A stretch of 64,000 bases of DNA from an uncultured Oscillospiraceae bacterium (GCA_947599925.1 CANQFT010000002.1:1-64000), one strand, 5' to 3'. Positions 42,401 to 50,375 are shown, counted from the first letter of the stretch. Numbers and translations are program-made. Notes: generated by a model from the sequence alone, not told the origin.

Positions 42401-45400
42401 CGGTGCTGGCAAACTCCGCAAGGCCGTCCGCGGGGACGGCGCTGTCATCCTGGACGACCTTGTAATATGCCTTGCCCACGCCGCTCTGGGTATCATTCAC
42501 GGCAAAGGTGACGGCGGGCTCAGTGTTGGTCCAGGCGTCGGAGCTCACCGGCACGTCCACCGTGGGCGGCGTGACGTCGATGCAGTTCACGTTGGCGGTG
42601 GCGGCGCTGTTCCCGCCGTAGTCCAGGTCCACCACCTGCACGGTGACGGGGCCGTTCTCCGTGACCCGGACCGCGCCGCTCTCCGTGTCCTCCTGCTCCA
42701 CGCCGCCGGGCAAAATGACCTTAAAGTGCCGGCCGGCCACGTTGGTGACTGTCCAGGTCAGGGTCACGCTGTCATTGATCCACGGCGCGGGGACGGCGCT
42801 CAGGGCGACCCGCGGCGCGTTGCCGTCCAGGGCGCTCTGGGCGATCACCGTATAGCCCGCGGGCGAGACAGCGGAGGCGGTGTGGCCCACCTGGTCCGTC
42901 ACCTGGATGTGCAGATATTTCACCGTCTCGGAACTCTCGGTGGCGGTGTAGGTGAGGGTGGCCGCGCCGGAGGCGGTGTCCGAGAGGGTCTGCCAACTCC
43001 CCGGCGTGTCGGCGGCGGAATTTGTCCAGGCGTACTCCACCTTGGCCACGCCGGACTCAGAGTCGGCGAAGGTCACGGGCAGGGCGAGGCACGTATAGAC
43101 CCCCGCCTTGGGGGTGAGGTCAGAGCCCGCCTCCGAGAGCGCCCCCACAGAGGCGGTTGGTGCCTTGCTGTCGATGCGCTCCACCAGCGCCACCGCCGTG
43201 GCCATGTCGTCCCCGCGCCGGAGGCGGAAGGTGTAGGAGCCGTTTTCCGTGACCCGCGCCGTGCCGCCGGAGGCGGCCATCGCCGTCCAGCCGGCATCGC
43301 CCTCGCGGTGGTAGTCCAGGGTGGCGCCGTTGGCCGCCGTCACGGTGATGTCCCGGCTGGTGGCCCAGTTTGTATTGTCTGCGGTGGCGGTGAGGGAGAG
43401 GGCGGGCGGGGTGGGGGCCTTCGGGCTCTCCTTGGTGCCAAAATCCACCGTGGCCGATCGATAGGCGGAGGCGCCGGTGGTCTCGTAGGAGGCCAGCACG
43501 TGGAGATACCACTTGCCGTTGTCGCCGCTGCCGGGGTCCTTCCGGATGCCAAGGGTCAGGCCGCCGCTCTTGGCCTGTGTCAGCTGCTCGGCGGTGGCGT
43601 CCACCCAGCCGGTGGCGGGCATCGCGGCGGAGTCGGACCACACATACCGCATGGAGGTGGTATGCGCCTTGTTGTCGTTCACCGTCACCGTGGCCGTGCC
43701 CACGCCGTCGGTGACGCCCTTGGAGGTGACGGTGATATTGGGCTGGTTGCCGTCCACACTGGAGCCGGTGTTCATGCCGGAGGTGGCGCTGCTGGCGGTG
43801 CCGTTGGCGCCGCACATATCTTTCACCAGGCCGATGTTGTCCACGCTGGTGATGGACAGATTCCCGCTGGCCCCGGCCTTCACCGTGCCGGTGAAGTAGA
43901 GCACGTTGGTGTCCGCGCCGCCGGAGAAGGTGGCGTCGCCCCAGCTGGTGTGTACCTTGATGCTGTTGAGATTTGAACTCCCGGTGTTCTGGCTGTCCAC
44001 GATCTCGTCAAAGATCAGGGAGACCACGAACTGGTCCCCCACCTTATAGGTGGAGTTCGGCATAGGGGCGATGGCCAGGAGTTTGGGTTCCTTGCTGTCA
44101 TAGTAGACGCTCTCCTGCTCGCAGGTGCCCAATTCCCATTTATCGACACCACTGCCGCTGGCCATGATCCCCACCGCGATGGGGTCGGCGGAGATGGTAA
44201 GTTGATAGACAGGGCCAAGGCCCATCTTGCTCTCTACGGGGTTCATGCCCTCAAATGCCCTGGTATATATGACATTCTCCGTGGTGCCCTGCATCCTGGG
44301 GAACCAGCCGTTCGTCCAGGACGTATATTTCCCGCTGGGGTCTATCTCAAACTCAATGATCGCCTGCTGGCTGCCCGAAGTGAAACGCATCCACTCATAG
44401 CCGTCCTGATCCTCGCGCACATCCGCGTGCAGATGCATTTCATAGTAGTCGGCGGTCGCTTTCAGGTAGGTCAAATATTGTGTTTGTGTGTAATTGCGCT
44501 GCATCGTAAAAATATCCTTATACCCACTATGGCTATCGTCGATTTTACTGCTCGAACTGTAAACGGTGGCCTTCTTCTTCACATAGCAATTCCTGTCCAT
44601 CGTGTGGCTCCCGTCCTTGGTCATGGTCCGGGAGGCGCGGGTGGTGGTTCCCAACGTGCCGCCGCCGATGACCCGGTAGAGCTCCACCGAGTAGGTGCGG
44701 TCGGCGTTGGAGTAGGCCGTGGCGGTCTGGCTGTTGTACGCCGTGGCCACGCTGTTCTCCACGACGGTGATGGTCTTGCTCGTCTCCCCCGGCCCAAAGT
44801 TCAGCGTCCCGGCCTGGTGGGTAAAGTGGGTGCCGCCTACGGCGGAGCCGTTCACCGTGCGGAAGTACACCGTCTGCGCCCCGTCGGTGCCGCCGGTCCT
44901 GGTGACGGTGAAGGTACTGCCGCTGGTGTTGGCGATGTTGAACGTCCCGTAGCTGGCCGCGCCGATGCCGAAGGTCATCTGCCCGCTGTAATAGGTCACG
45001 CCCCCGGCGATCGCGTAGGCGCGGGCGTAGTAGGTCACGCCCTCGGTGATGGCCGGAGTGGTGCGGATCTCGCCGCCTGCCGCCGTCACCGGCGTGGCGG
45101 TCTTATACTTGCCGTTATTGAGCGTGGTGGTGGGGGCGGTCATGATGCCCCAGACAAGGCCCGTCTCGGTGATGGGGTCCTCGCCGGGGCTGGCCAGCTG
45201 GGCGGTCAGGGTTTTGGCCGTGCTGTCAAAGGTGGGGGTGGTCAGCGCCAGGGCCGAGGCGGTGACGATCACGGTGACCTTGCGCTCCGTCTTGTTCCCC
45301 GCCTTGTCCGTCACCGTGACGGTGACCTGCCGCTCTCCGGCGATGTTGGTGGCGCCGGGGTCCATGGTCACAGTCGCGGTACACTCCTCCGCCGGCTCGT

Positions 45401-46874
45401 TGTCGGTGATGCTCAGCGCCGACTTCACCTTGTCCGCCACCTCCGCTTGGGTGGCGCCCAGCTTCACCTCCACCGGCTCGTAGGTGAAATCCGGCGGCTG
45501 GGTGTCCCGCCACTGGGCGGTCAGGGTCAGGGAGGTCTTGAGAGAGGCGATGGCCGCCCCGCTCTTGTAGGTGCCGCCGTTCTGGTCCTTCCACTCCGTA
45601 AAGGCGTACCCGGCGCGGGTGGGCACGTCGGCGGTGAGGGTGACGCTGTCCGCCAGCCGCTCATACTGCGCCGCGGGCAGGCTCGCCACGCCGGGGATCC
45701 CGCCGTCTGTATAGCGGATGGCCAAAGGCCCCTGGAAGCGGGCGTTGATGACGTTCCCGTCGTTGTCTGTGATCTTGAACTTGACCACGCCGGTGGAGGC
45801 GTCGGCGGAGACGGTGTAGCCGCTGGGGTCCAGGGTGACGGTCTTGCCGATGTCGTAGGTCAGGGTGATGGTGTAGTCGGCGGAGAGGTTGGAACCCTGC
45901 TTCGTCACGTCTTTCAACTTGGCGCTCACGTTCCGCGCCTGGATCGTCGCGGTCTGGTAGGTATAGGCGTAGTAGGGCCCGCAGTCCTGGGCGCCGCCGG
46001 CCCAGCAGAAATAGTGGTACTCCACCGGCGAGGTGCCCGGCACTTTGTAGAGGCCGCCGTGTACGCAGTTGTCAAAGTCCCGGCCCTTTTGGACCACGTC
46101 CACATAGACCGCGACCTCCGCGCCGGGGAATTTCTTCTGCATATATTTTAAGGAGTTGTTCTCCGTGGTGGTCGCCGTGAGGATCGCGCCGGAGCCCAGG
46201 GCGCTGACGGCGTCGCCTCCGTCGAATTTGCTGTTCAAAAAGGCGTAGCTCTGGTCCGGGGAAAAGCTGGTGGTCTCCTCAAAGCCGTGGTAGATGAAGG
46301 CCGTGCCGTCGCCGTCCAGGTAGTCCAGATCCACCGCCCCCGGCGCCAGCGACATCAGCATGACCGGCTCCCGCAGCCAGATAGGCGCCTCCATGGGGAT
46401 GGCCGCCAGCGCCTGGTCGATGCCCGTCCGGAGGGCGGCCAGAAAGGCGGCGTCGGTATCGTCCGTCCCGTCCGCCTCCGCGGCGGCCAGGACCCCCTCG
46501 TAGTCCGCGATCATGTCCAGAAGCTCGCCCTCGTCCATGGCGAGAGCGGCGGCGGGGATGCGGTCCGGCGTAGCGCCGGGGAACCAGGCGTCCAGAAACG
46601 CCCCCAGGGGCTCCCCCGCCTCAGAATTCAGAGTGGGCCCCAGGTCCGCCGCGTCCCCTTCCGGGGCCGCCTCCGCCGAGGTGTGGGACTTCGGGGCGGC
46701 CGCTCCCGCGGCCTCGGCCGGGGTCTCGGCCCCCGACCGCTCCGGCGGGGTCTCTACCGTTTCCCGGTAGCCGTCCTGCCCGTCCGCCATGGGCACGGCG
46801 GCCCAGGCCGCCGTGGGCGCCAGGCCCAGCAGCAAACACAGCGCCAGCCACGCGCTGACGATCCGCTTTTTCAT
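36438..46874 (-). CDS. Giant S-layer-anchored repeat protein
   Basis: A 3478-residue exported cell-surface protein. In order: signal peptide (residues 1-25, ending TAAWA), an acidic Ala-rich region, an InlB-B-type repeat (near 415-465, GYAFTEWKDQNGGTYKSGAA), bacterial Ig-like repeats, a Calx-beta-like stretch (near 650-720, VYFRTVNGSAVGGTHFTH), a chain of Ig-like domains of the A-P-x-V type (about 1000-1900), three 180-residue YDG/MBG-like repeats (about 1960-2500), another InlB-type repeat, a carboxypeptidase-regulatory-like domain (FNIAGVVLDDAETPIPYVSV), and three C-terminal SLH domains (about 3285-3470). SLH domains bind pyruvylated cell-wall polymer. No catalytic domain is recognised, so adhesion or matrix binding is likely. 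Confidence 0.88.
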   Translation of the reverse strand: MKKRIVSAWLALCLLLGLAPTAAWAAVPMADGQDGYRETVETPPERSGAETPAEAAGAAAPKSHTSAEAAPEGDAADLGPTLNSEAGEPLGAFLDAWFPGATPDRIPAAALAMDEGELLDMIADYEGVLAAAEADGTDDTDAAFLAALRTGIDQALAAIPMEAPIWLREPVMLMSLAPGAVDLDYLDGDGTAFIYHGFEETTSFSPDQSYAFLNSKFDGGDAVSALGSGAILTATTTENNSLKYMQKKFPGAEVAVYVDVVQKGRDFDNCVHGGLYKVPGTSPVEYHYFCWAGGAQDCGPYYAYTYQTATIQARNVSAKLKDVTKQGSNLSADYTITLTYDIGKTVTLDPSGYTVSADASTGVVKFKITDNDGNVINARFQGPLAIRYTDGGIPGVASLPAAQYERLADSVTLTADVPTRAGYAFTEWKDQNGGTYKSGAAIASLKTSLTLTAQWRDTQPPDFTYEPVEVKLGATQAEVADKVKSALSITDNEPAEECTATVTMDPGATNIAGERQVTVTVTDKAGNKTERKVTVIVTASALALTTPTFDSTAKTLTAQLASPGEDPITETGLVWGIMTAPTTTLNNGKYKTATPVTAAGGEIRTTPAITEGVTYYARAYAIAGGVTYYSGQMTFGIGAASYGTFNIANTSGSTFTVTRTGGTDGAQTVYFRTVNGSAVGGTHFTHQAGTLNFGPGETSKTITVVENSVATAYNSQTATAYSNADRTYSVELYRVIGGGTLGTTTRASRTMTKDGSHTMDRNCYVKKKATVYSSSSKIDDSHSGYKDIFTMQRNYTQTQYLTYLKATADYYEMHLHADVREDQDGYEWMRFTSGSQQAIIEFEIDPSGKYTSWTNGWFPRMQGTTENVIYTRAFEGMNPVESKMGLGPVYQLTISADPIAVGIMASGSGVDKWELGTCEQESVYYDSKEPKLLAIAPMPNSTYKVGDQFVVSLIFDEIVDSQNTGSSNLNSIKVHTSWGDATFSGGADTNVLYFTGTVKAGASGNLSITSVDNIGLVKDMCGANGTASSATSGMNTGSSVDGNQPNITVTSKGVTDGVGTATVTVNDNKAHTTSMRYVWSDSAAMPATGWVDATAEQLTQAKSGGLTLGIRKDPGSGDNGKWYLHVLASYETTGASAYRSATVDFGTKESPKAPTPPALSLTATADNTNWATSRDITVTAANGATLDYHREGDAGWTAMAASGGTARVTENGSYTFRLRRGDDMATAVALVERIDSKAPTASVGALSEAGSDLTPKAGVYTCLALPVTFADSESGVAKVEYAWTNSAADTPGSWQTLSDTASGAATLTYTATESSETVKYLHIQVTDQVGHTASAVSPAGYTVIAQSALDGNAPRVALSAVPAPWINDSVTLTWTVTNVAGRHFKVILPGGVEQEDTESGAVRVTENGPVTVQVVDLDYGGNSAATANVNCIDVTPPTVDVPVSSDAWTNTEPAVTFAVNDTQSGVGKAYYKVVQDDSAVPADGLAEFASTDYTVTLDAAATPAPGVYYVYYKFCDNSPSDWEATGQETNFTEGFAGPFQIDRAAPVVTVGGVGAGWTAAAQSVGLAASDDPAGMASLQFAVTTANDSAPAELATLPSTGGGVTVGGMADGVFYLYYKAVDNAGNVTTGWSDPIRVDKQPPTLTVSGGETGDPARTQQTLRVESAFGVSDGTVTVEKPDGSTETVSGGDHTVTEAGRYTFTARSNSGLTQTRTVEIYAVSLDGNGAISPATQLVAAGGKATEPAAPTLAGHSFVTWENGSGAYSFGSAVTADVELTARWTLDAPTVTLTADRASAAYNNGETVITLTAETGHAAGDGVSYTYQWFKDGAPLADADDSTYALDAVADSGSYTVAVTAHCGHALTSETVTSDPVSATVTIARPEIAAPTVDPLTYGDQLTDDHLVGGSATLNGEPVPGTFAWTEREQYPAATEGTRYGVVFTPEDGEDYLPVTFEVTVVVKKATLTPSVAAERVPGGVYDGTLYRHASADGEILLTGAVSGEAPTAHGVVEFVTKDAGTDKPVNVTEIALDGDWGDNYALVATELTAAPTAADVTPKVLTFDWHIAEGGAEAEDWDALYYTKGEYTVTATATNLVEGDACDLTVGENGTQINAGTYTAKVTSISNPNYALPDDVTMEYTIRKVSLTPSVAAERVPGGVYDGTLYRHASGDGEIVLAGAVFGEAPTAHGVVEFVTKDAGTDKPVNVTEITLDGDWGKNYALVATELLAAPTAADVTPKVLTFTWHISEGGVEAEDWDALYYTKGEYTVTATATNLVEGDECALTVGENGVQINAGTYVAKITSISNPNYALPSDVTMEYTIRKAPLTPSVAADRVPGGVYDGTLYRHASADGEILLAGAVFGEAPTAHGLVEFVTKDAGTDKPVNVTEIALDGDWGDNYALVATELAAAPTAADVTPKVLTFDWHIAEGGAEAEDWDALYYTRGAYTVTATATNLVAGDVCDLTVGENGTQTNAGTYVAKITAVSNPNYALPETVTREYTIRKAPVTFTIGPEVKPAHDWAAEVNADPNPGGYALTGGDGERWDDFALTMTYDSLDHRASVRQDGGLALDGQFAVRYKRVADAAGNAVTGDETETFRDAGTYEIWVRLTDEPQNFLFDGEEPETRALCLGTVTVAPYGVRVTWQNLTFVYHGHRMHPTVRVENAFLADEQPDEAEKQGFLADPSTFHADLMAYAATDSADAGDYLVAVTLYGREAGNYTVSDPTAAVVIQPAPVVFAVSNNEWLRLEGGQARNVTLAAAWGEVINAPDTALGDSYPAVGTAIPLADLGLTAGDVQYRLADGTAVDAPAEIGTYQVWVRIPNSNYRHAAGADGGFQNVGVLRIAENDHPATYAVTFDPGRDEQGKPFAGVTVPEPVEGLIPTQEITLPPAPENAPAGYVFAGWGRNRALYQPNEAFYMPYANVTFEAQWTREVFNIAGVVLDDAETPIPYVSVALMMGEYQMGLTTTDESGTFRFDGLIPNTYNLVFTWNGVVKTYMVEITDQNMEGGTYTLPGYRLNTVVEVAPGSGSVVVDLDPIITDEEAAELYGDDERTLVEENGGTVEFLMKVEDSSAAEGMAEKLKEVPVAADNIGMVLDMSLTKTVTKANADGTAAESTVTPIGDSKVLIANLIYLPAELQGKGGYTVYRFHDGDGDGVEEVQTIDTRANDDGERVEVVKDGAAILVYARYYSTYVLTWYSSASVSTRYSIAATAGPGGQLDPSGRVRVRRQGDQTFAITPNPGYEVADVLVDGQSVGAVTAYTFEKVTKDHAIAVTFRASDDASPCPKDDTCPIARFADATPTAWYHDGVHYCVEQGLMVGTAPAIFAPGLPTSRAMVAMILWREAGCPTVDAALPYDDVEPEAWYAEAVRWATSEGVAQGYGNGSFGPGDPITREQLAAVLYRCAAHQGADVSGRTDLTGYTDASAISGWAADAMAWAVQAGLLQGRSATALVPGGTSTRAELAAVLMRYCGMAAARGTSEEK
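39375..40994 (-). repeat. Three tandem 540-bp repeats
   Basis: Three units of 540 bp (about 39375-39914, 39915-40454 and 40455-40994) each encode 180 residues containing VPGGVYDGTLYRHAS, FVTKDAGTDKPVNVTEI and INAGTYTAKVTSISNPNYAL-type blocks, typical of YDG/MBG surface repeats. The copies are roughly 90% alike in DNA, implying duplication with later drift or partial homogenisation. Confidence 0.9.
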
Positions 46875-46963
46875 ATCCCATCCTCACCTCCCCTGGGGCG
46901 CGGGCGCCGCTTCTCTCCGCCGGACCGGACGGTCCTGGCCCGGCCAGCGCCTCGGCGACGCCC

Positions 46964-47013
46964 TTGACAGGTCCTATCTTTACAGATATATCCTACCATG
47001 TTCACCCGTGAAC
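46964..47013 (+). promoter_or_regulatory. tmk promoter with palindromic operator
   Basis: TTGACA (46964-46969), a 17-bp spacer and TATATC (46987-46992). Immediately after the start site, 47000-47013 is the palindrome GTTCAC-CC-GTGAAC, a likely repressor site. A weak divergent promoter for the SLH gene (TTGACT at 47020-47015) would overlap the same palindrome. Confidence 0.6.
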
Positions 47014-47168
47014 AAGTCAAGAGGAAAGATGAAAAAAATGGAAAAATTATTTTCAATGCCCGACTATTGTCTTTTCCCCATGGATATGGTATGCTTTTTG
47101 AAGAACTGGCGGGCAAACTGTCCGATCCAGCCCAAAAAACAGAAAGAATGAAGAAAGGTCTGCTGACT

Positions 47169-47822
47169 ATGAGAGAGGCAAGGGACAAAAAGGGATGTTT
47201 TATCGCCTTTGAGGGGATCGACGGAAGCGGAAAAAGCACCCAGATCCGTCTGTTGAAAAACCGGTTGGAGCGCGAGGGGATCAAATTCTACTGCACCCGT
47301 GAGCCGACGGATTCCCCCATCGGCTCTCTGATCCACCAGATCATGACCGGGCGGATCCAAAGCGACAACAAGGCGGTGGCGGCTCTGTTCGTCGCGGACC
47401 GCCTGGACCATCTGTTGAATCCCGCGGACGGCATCTGCGCCAAGATCATGGATGGGACCTCCGTGATCTCAGACCGCTACTATTTCTCCTCCTACGCCTA
47501 TCACAGTGTCGATATGCCCATGGAGTGGGTCATCGCCGCGAATTCCCAGAGCGCGGAGCTGCTGCGCCCAACGGTCACAGTCTTTCTCGATGTTGATCCC
47601 GACGACGCGCTGGGGCGGATCTCGAAGGCGCGGTTCCAGCGGGAATTGTTCGAGACCAGAGAGCGCCTGGTCTCTGTGCGGCAAAAATACTTTGAGGCGT
47701 TTGAAAAGCTGAAGGACGTGGAAAACATCCTGATCCTTGACGGCGGAAAAGAGGAGCATATTTTAGAAGCCGAGATCTGGGAAAACCTCAAGCCATACTT
47801 CACCCGCGCGGAAACCAGATGA
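47169..47822 (+). CDS. tmk: Thymidylate kinase
   Basis: Phosphorylates dTMP to dTDP. From the ATG at 47169 it has 217 residues, the usual length. Motifs: P-loop FEGIDGSGKSTQ (about residues 13-24), TREPTDSPIG, DRYYFSSYAYH and the lid region RISKARFQRELFE. Longer in-frame starts reach 46998, inside the operator palindrome, and AAGAAAGG suits 47169. Base composition is less GC-rich than the neighbours. It stands alone, not with dnaX or holB as common in Firmicutes, so it may be a second or transferred copy. Confidence 0.9.
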   Translation: MREARDKKGCFIAFEGIDGSGKSTQIRLLKNRLEREGIKFYCTREPTDSPIGSLIHQIMTGRIQSDNKAVAALFVADRLDHLLNPADGICAKIMDGTSVISDRYYFSSYAYHSVDMPMEWVIAANSQSAELLRPTVTVFLDVDPDDALGRISKARFQRELFETRERLVSVRQKYFEAFEKLKDVENILILDGGKEEHILEAEIWENLKPYFTRAETR

Positions 47823-47868
47823 CAAAGAATGTCACGCCGGATGTGAAATAAAACAGGAGGTATCCAAC

Positions 47869-49002
47869 ATGAAAAAAGTGCTATGTTTCCTGCTCCTTGT
47901 GGCGCTGGCGCTCTCCAGTGTACCTTTGGCCGCCGCGGAAGCTGACCCGACACCGAGCCAGCCTTCATCGTGGGCGGCCGAGACCGTGGAGGAGGCCATC
48001 TCGCTGGGCATCGCACCGGAACGGCTCCAAGGCAACTGGCAGCAGGACTTGACCCGTGGGGAATTCGCCGAGCTGGTGGTCCGCTTCCTGGCGGTGCAGT
48101 ACGGCTACGGCGCGGGGACCGGCTTTCAGATGGAGGATTTCTGGCAAGAGGACTTCTTAAACCTGCACGCTCGCCCTGACGGCCAGCCTTTTGTCAAAGC
48201 GGACTACTACCCGGAACTGGCGCAAACTCCCGACCGATTTATACGATGGGACTATCTTCTCGGTGAATACGCGCATTTCTTTGACGATGTAGAGCCGTAC
48301 GGTGGGGCCGCGTATATCAATTTTGCTTATCTTTTGGGGATCGTGCAGGGCAAAGGCGAGGGCTGCTATGACCCCGACGGCATCATCACCCGGCAGGAGG
48401 CCGCCGCGCTGTTGGCGCGCACCTATCAGGTCTACGCCCAACTGGACCCGCCGCAGACCGCCGCCGAGCCCTTCTCCGACAGCGCCGAGATCGACCCCTG
48501 GGCCCAGGAGAGTGTGGCCGCCATGCAGGGCTGGGGCATTTTGCTGGGAGACGAGAACGGAGCCCTCGACCCCCACGGACACTACACCTGGGAACAGGGC
48601 GTCGCCACCCTGATGCGGCTCTACCACAATATGCCCGTCAGCCGGTATAGCGGCACCTTGGCGCCTCTGCTGTCCTACGCGGACTTGGTAGAGCAGATCC
48701 GCGCCAAGAACAGCAACTGGATGTCCTTGGTGCAGTACGAGGCGGAGACGGAGATCTGCACCATCCTCTACGTCACCTACGGCGGCGTCATGCACCCGCC
48801 GGCGCCCGCCATCTTCCTGATCTACCCCAACAGCACCTTCAAGCGCATCGAGCTCGACGGCTGGGTAGAAGATGGCTTCCAACTCAACGAGAACAACACC
48901 AAGCTCCTGTTCTCGGACGGGACCTCGCGCATCCTGGACCTTCGCGCCGGGATCTTCGAGATGGACTACAACGAGTGGCTCAAGCGGGAGGGCACAAAAT
49001 AA
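47869..49002 (+). CDS. Exported SLH-domain protein
   Basis: A 377-residue exported protein with a signal peptide (residues 1-23, FLLLVALALSSVPLAAA). Two or three SLH-like units follow (about 30-90, 130-190 and 195-255), with marks such as DLTRGEFAELVVRFLAV, IITRQEAAALLARTY and HYTWEQGVATLMRLYH. The C-terminal 110 residues form a separate domain (IFLIYPNSTFKRIELDGW, LLFSDGTSRILDL) of unknown function. AACAGGAGG precedes the start, 47 bp after tmk. The SLH units would attach the C-terminal domain to the cell wall. Confidence 0.85.
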   Translation: MKKVLCFLLLVALALSSVPLAAAEADPTPSQPSSWAAETVEEAISLGIAPERLQGNWQQDLTRGEFAELVVRFLAVQYGYGAGTGFQMEDFWQEDFLNLHARPDGQPFVKADYYPELAQTPDRFIRWDYLLGEYAHFFDDVEPYGGAAYINFAYLLGIVQGKGEGCYDPDGIITRQEAAALLARTYQVYAQLDPPQTAAEPFSDSAEIDPWAQESVAAMQGWGILLGDENGALDPHGHYTWEQGVATLMRLYHNMPVSRYSGTLAPLLSYADLVEQIRAKNSNWMSLVQYEAETEICTILYVTYGGVMHPPAPAIFLIYPNSTFKRIELDGWVEDGFQLNENNTKLLFSDGTSRILDLRAGIFEMDYNEWLKREGTK

Positions 49003-49018
49003 CTGAGAAGGTGCTATT

Positions 49019-49277
49019 ATGCGGTGGAAAAGATGAAAGCCGTATGTGAAAGAACTTATAATCTTTCTGGCCATATGGTTATTTGTCGTGTTTGTTGCTT
49101 AATAGTAAATCTAAGGACGTAGCAGAAGACTATGTCAGGCAATATACAAAGTTAAAATTCCTTCACGCAGTTGCATGGCCACTGTATGACGAATTAGATG
49201 ATATTCCCGGTGATGTAACCAGAGGAGTAGCAGATGCGTTTGTGGGTCTTATTTGGGAATTAGCCGGAAAGGAGTGA
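49019..49277 (+). pseudogene. Broken small membrane protein gene
   Basis: After a good ribosome site (GAGAAGG) an ATG at 49019 opens a frame that meets TGA after MRWKR. The same frame then codes KPYVKELIIFLAIWLFVVF, a clear membrane helix, before stopping at TAA. A second frame picks up SKSKDVAEDYVRQYTKLK and ends at 49277 with LIWELAGKE. A stop mutation and a frameshift would explain this. Alternatively the 49083 TTG-initiated 64-residue frame is a real small protein. Base composition here is AT-rich (about 43% GC) unlike its surroundings. Confidence 0.55.
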
Positions 49278-49288
49278 AGAGCGCTGTC

Positions 49289-49783
49289 ATGAAGACAGGT
49301 TTAGTTCAAAAAATTATCATGGTAGCCTCGGTAGCGGTTTTAATCTTGTGCGCGCTCATTTTTTGGACTTTGCGTCAAGAAACTTCTTCGCCGAAGGAAC
49401 GCGTGATTTGCAGCTCCTCATCGGCTGATGGGGCATATCAGGTAGAGATAGTTGCATATGGCGATCCGGTTTCTTTTGGCGCTCAGAGGATCGGGATCAA
49501 AGTTGGTGAGTATGGAGATACCATTTACACAAGGATAGGGAATGATGGGGCAACTGTTGACGAAGGCAACTTTGCGATTTCTTGGGACAATCATGCAGCG
49601 ATGGTCGTTGTTTTAGGGAGTGAACAAAAACCTGTCACATATAGAATTGCGTTTGATGGGCAAGGGGATTATTATTTGGACAAGAGGACGGCTCTTGAAA
49701 TACCAGGGGACGGTCCCTATGTCTTGACAACTGACTCAAGTTTAGAAAACCCGCGGGAAAAGAAACCAAAAAACACCCCCTGA
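49289..49783 (+). CDS. Hypothetical single-pass membrane protein
   Basis: A 164-residue protein with one N-terminal membrane helix (about residues 8-28, IIMVASVAVLILCALIFW) and an extracytoplasmic domain with SSSADGAYQVEIVAYGDPV and FAISWDNHAAMVVVLGSE, somewhat like DUF5412-type small domains; that assignment is weak. The GTG at 49274 touches the GGAG site, so the ATG at 49289 is used here. The gene is AT-rich and follows the broken gene directly, so both probably arrived together. Confidence 0.55.
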   Translation: MKTGLVQKIIMVASVAVLILCALIFWTLRQETSSPKERVICSSSSADGAYQVEIVAYGDPVSFGAQRIGIKVGEYGDTIYTRIGNDGATVDEGNFAISWDNHAAMVVVLGSEQKPVTYRIAFDGQGDYYLDKRTALEIPGDGPYVLTTDSSLENPREKKPKNTP

Positions 49784-49808
49784 TGATCTAACATCAGGGG
49801 GTGTTTGT
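49771..49808 (+). terminator. Terminator after the hypothetical gene
   Basis: AACACCCCCTGATG pairs with CATCAGGGGGTGTT around a six-base loop and is followed by a short T-rich tail; the gene's stop codon lies in the stem. The A-run on its left also makes it a plausible terminator for the convergent DUF6465-type gene. Confidence 0.88.
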
Positions 49809-49877
49809 CTGCTGTCTGTTTTGCCGGAGTTGTTCAGAATGGCAGGGGCCGTTCAGCCGTTTGCTCCGGGGTTTGGC

Positions 49878-50249
49878 TTACAGCTCCACCGCGCCGTCCT
49901 GGCCGTCCACGACAAAGTAGACCTTGCCCTCCTCGGGCTTGACGTACAGCTCCACCTTCTTGGCGGACTTCTTGCCGGCGGCGGCCAGCGCCTTGGCCTT
50001 CAGGTCGGCCATATTCCACTCCGCGCCGCCCATCTGCAGCACCACCACATCTGCCGCCTTTGCGGAGGCCCGTCTGGTGGCGGGCTTCTTTTCGGCGGGG
50101 GCCTTCTTCGCGGCGGCGGTCTTCTTGGCGGCAGGGGCCTTCTTCGCGGCGGCGGCCCTCTTGGTGGCGGGCTTCTTGGCGGGGGCCTCGGCCTTCACAG
50201 CGGGAGCCTCGGCGGCCACAGGGGTCTTTTTCTCTTCGGACTTGGTCAT
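49878..50249 (-). CDS. Lys/Ala-rich DUF6465-type protein
   Basis: A 123-residue basic protein. Residues about 10-65 are a low-complexity Ala/Lys/Pro tail with repeated AAKKAPA units, like histone H1 or HU tails. The C-terminal 55 residues are a small folded domain (VVVLQMGGAEWNMADLKAK, KVELYVKPEEGKVYFVV) as in clostridial DUF6465 proteins. DNA or polyanion binding is plausible from composition but unproven. GGAGGTAATAG precedes the ATG at 50249, and it has its own promoter. Confidence 0.75.
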   Translation of the reverse strand: MTKSEEKKTPVAAEAPAVKAEAPAKKPATKRAAAAKKAPAAKKTAAAKKAPAEKKPATRRASAKAADVVVLQMGGAEWNMADLKAKALAAAGKKSAKKVELYVKPEEGKVYFVVDGQDGAVEL

Positions 50250-50318
50250 TTCTATTACCTCCAAAAATATTGTTCTCTGTTTTTGATGCCGATATTTATC
50301 CGGCACTTTCGATGGGTC

Positions 50319-50347
50319 ATTTTAACACAAAATTTCCCATTCGTCAA
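50319..50347 (-). promoter_or_regulatory. Promoter of the DUF6465-type gene
   Basis: TTGACG (50347-50342), a 17-bp spacer and TAAAAT (50324-50319) on the minus strand, about 70 bp before the start. Confidence 0.75.
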
Positions 50348-50375
50348 CCCAATTCACAGAAAAGCCGCAAATGGC

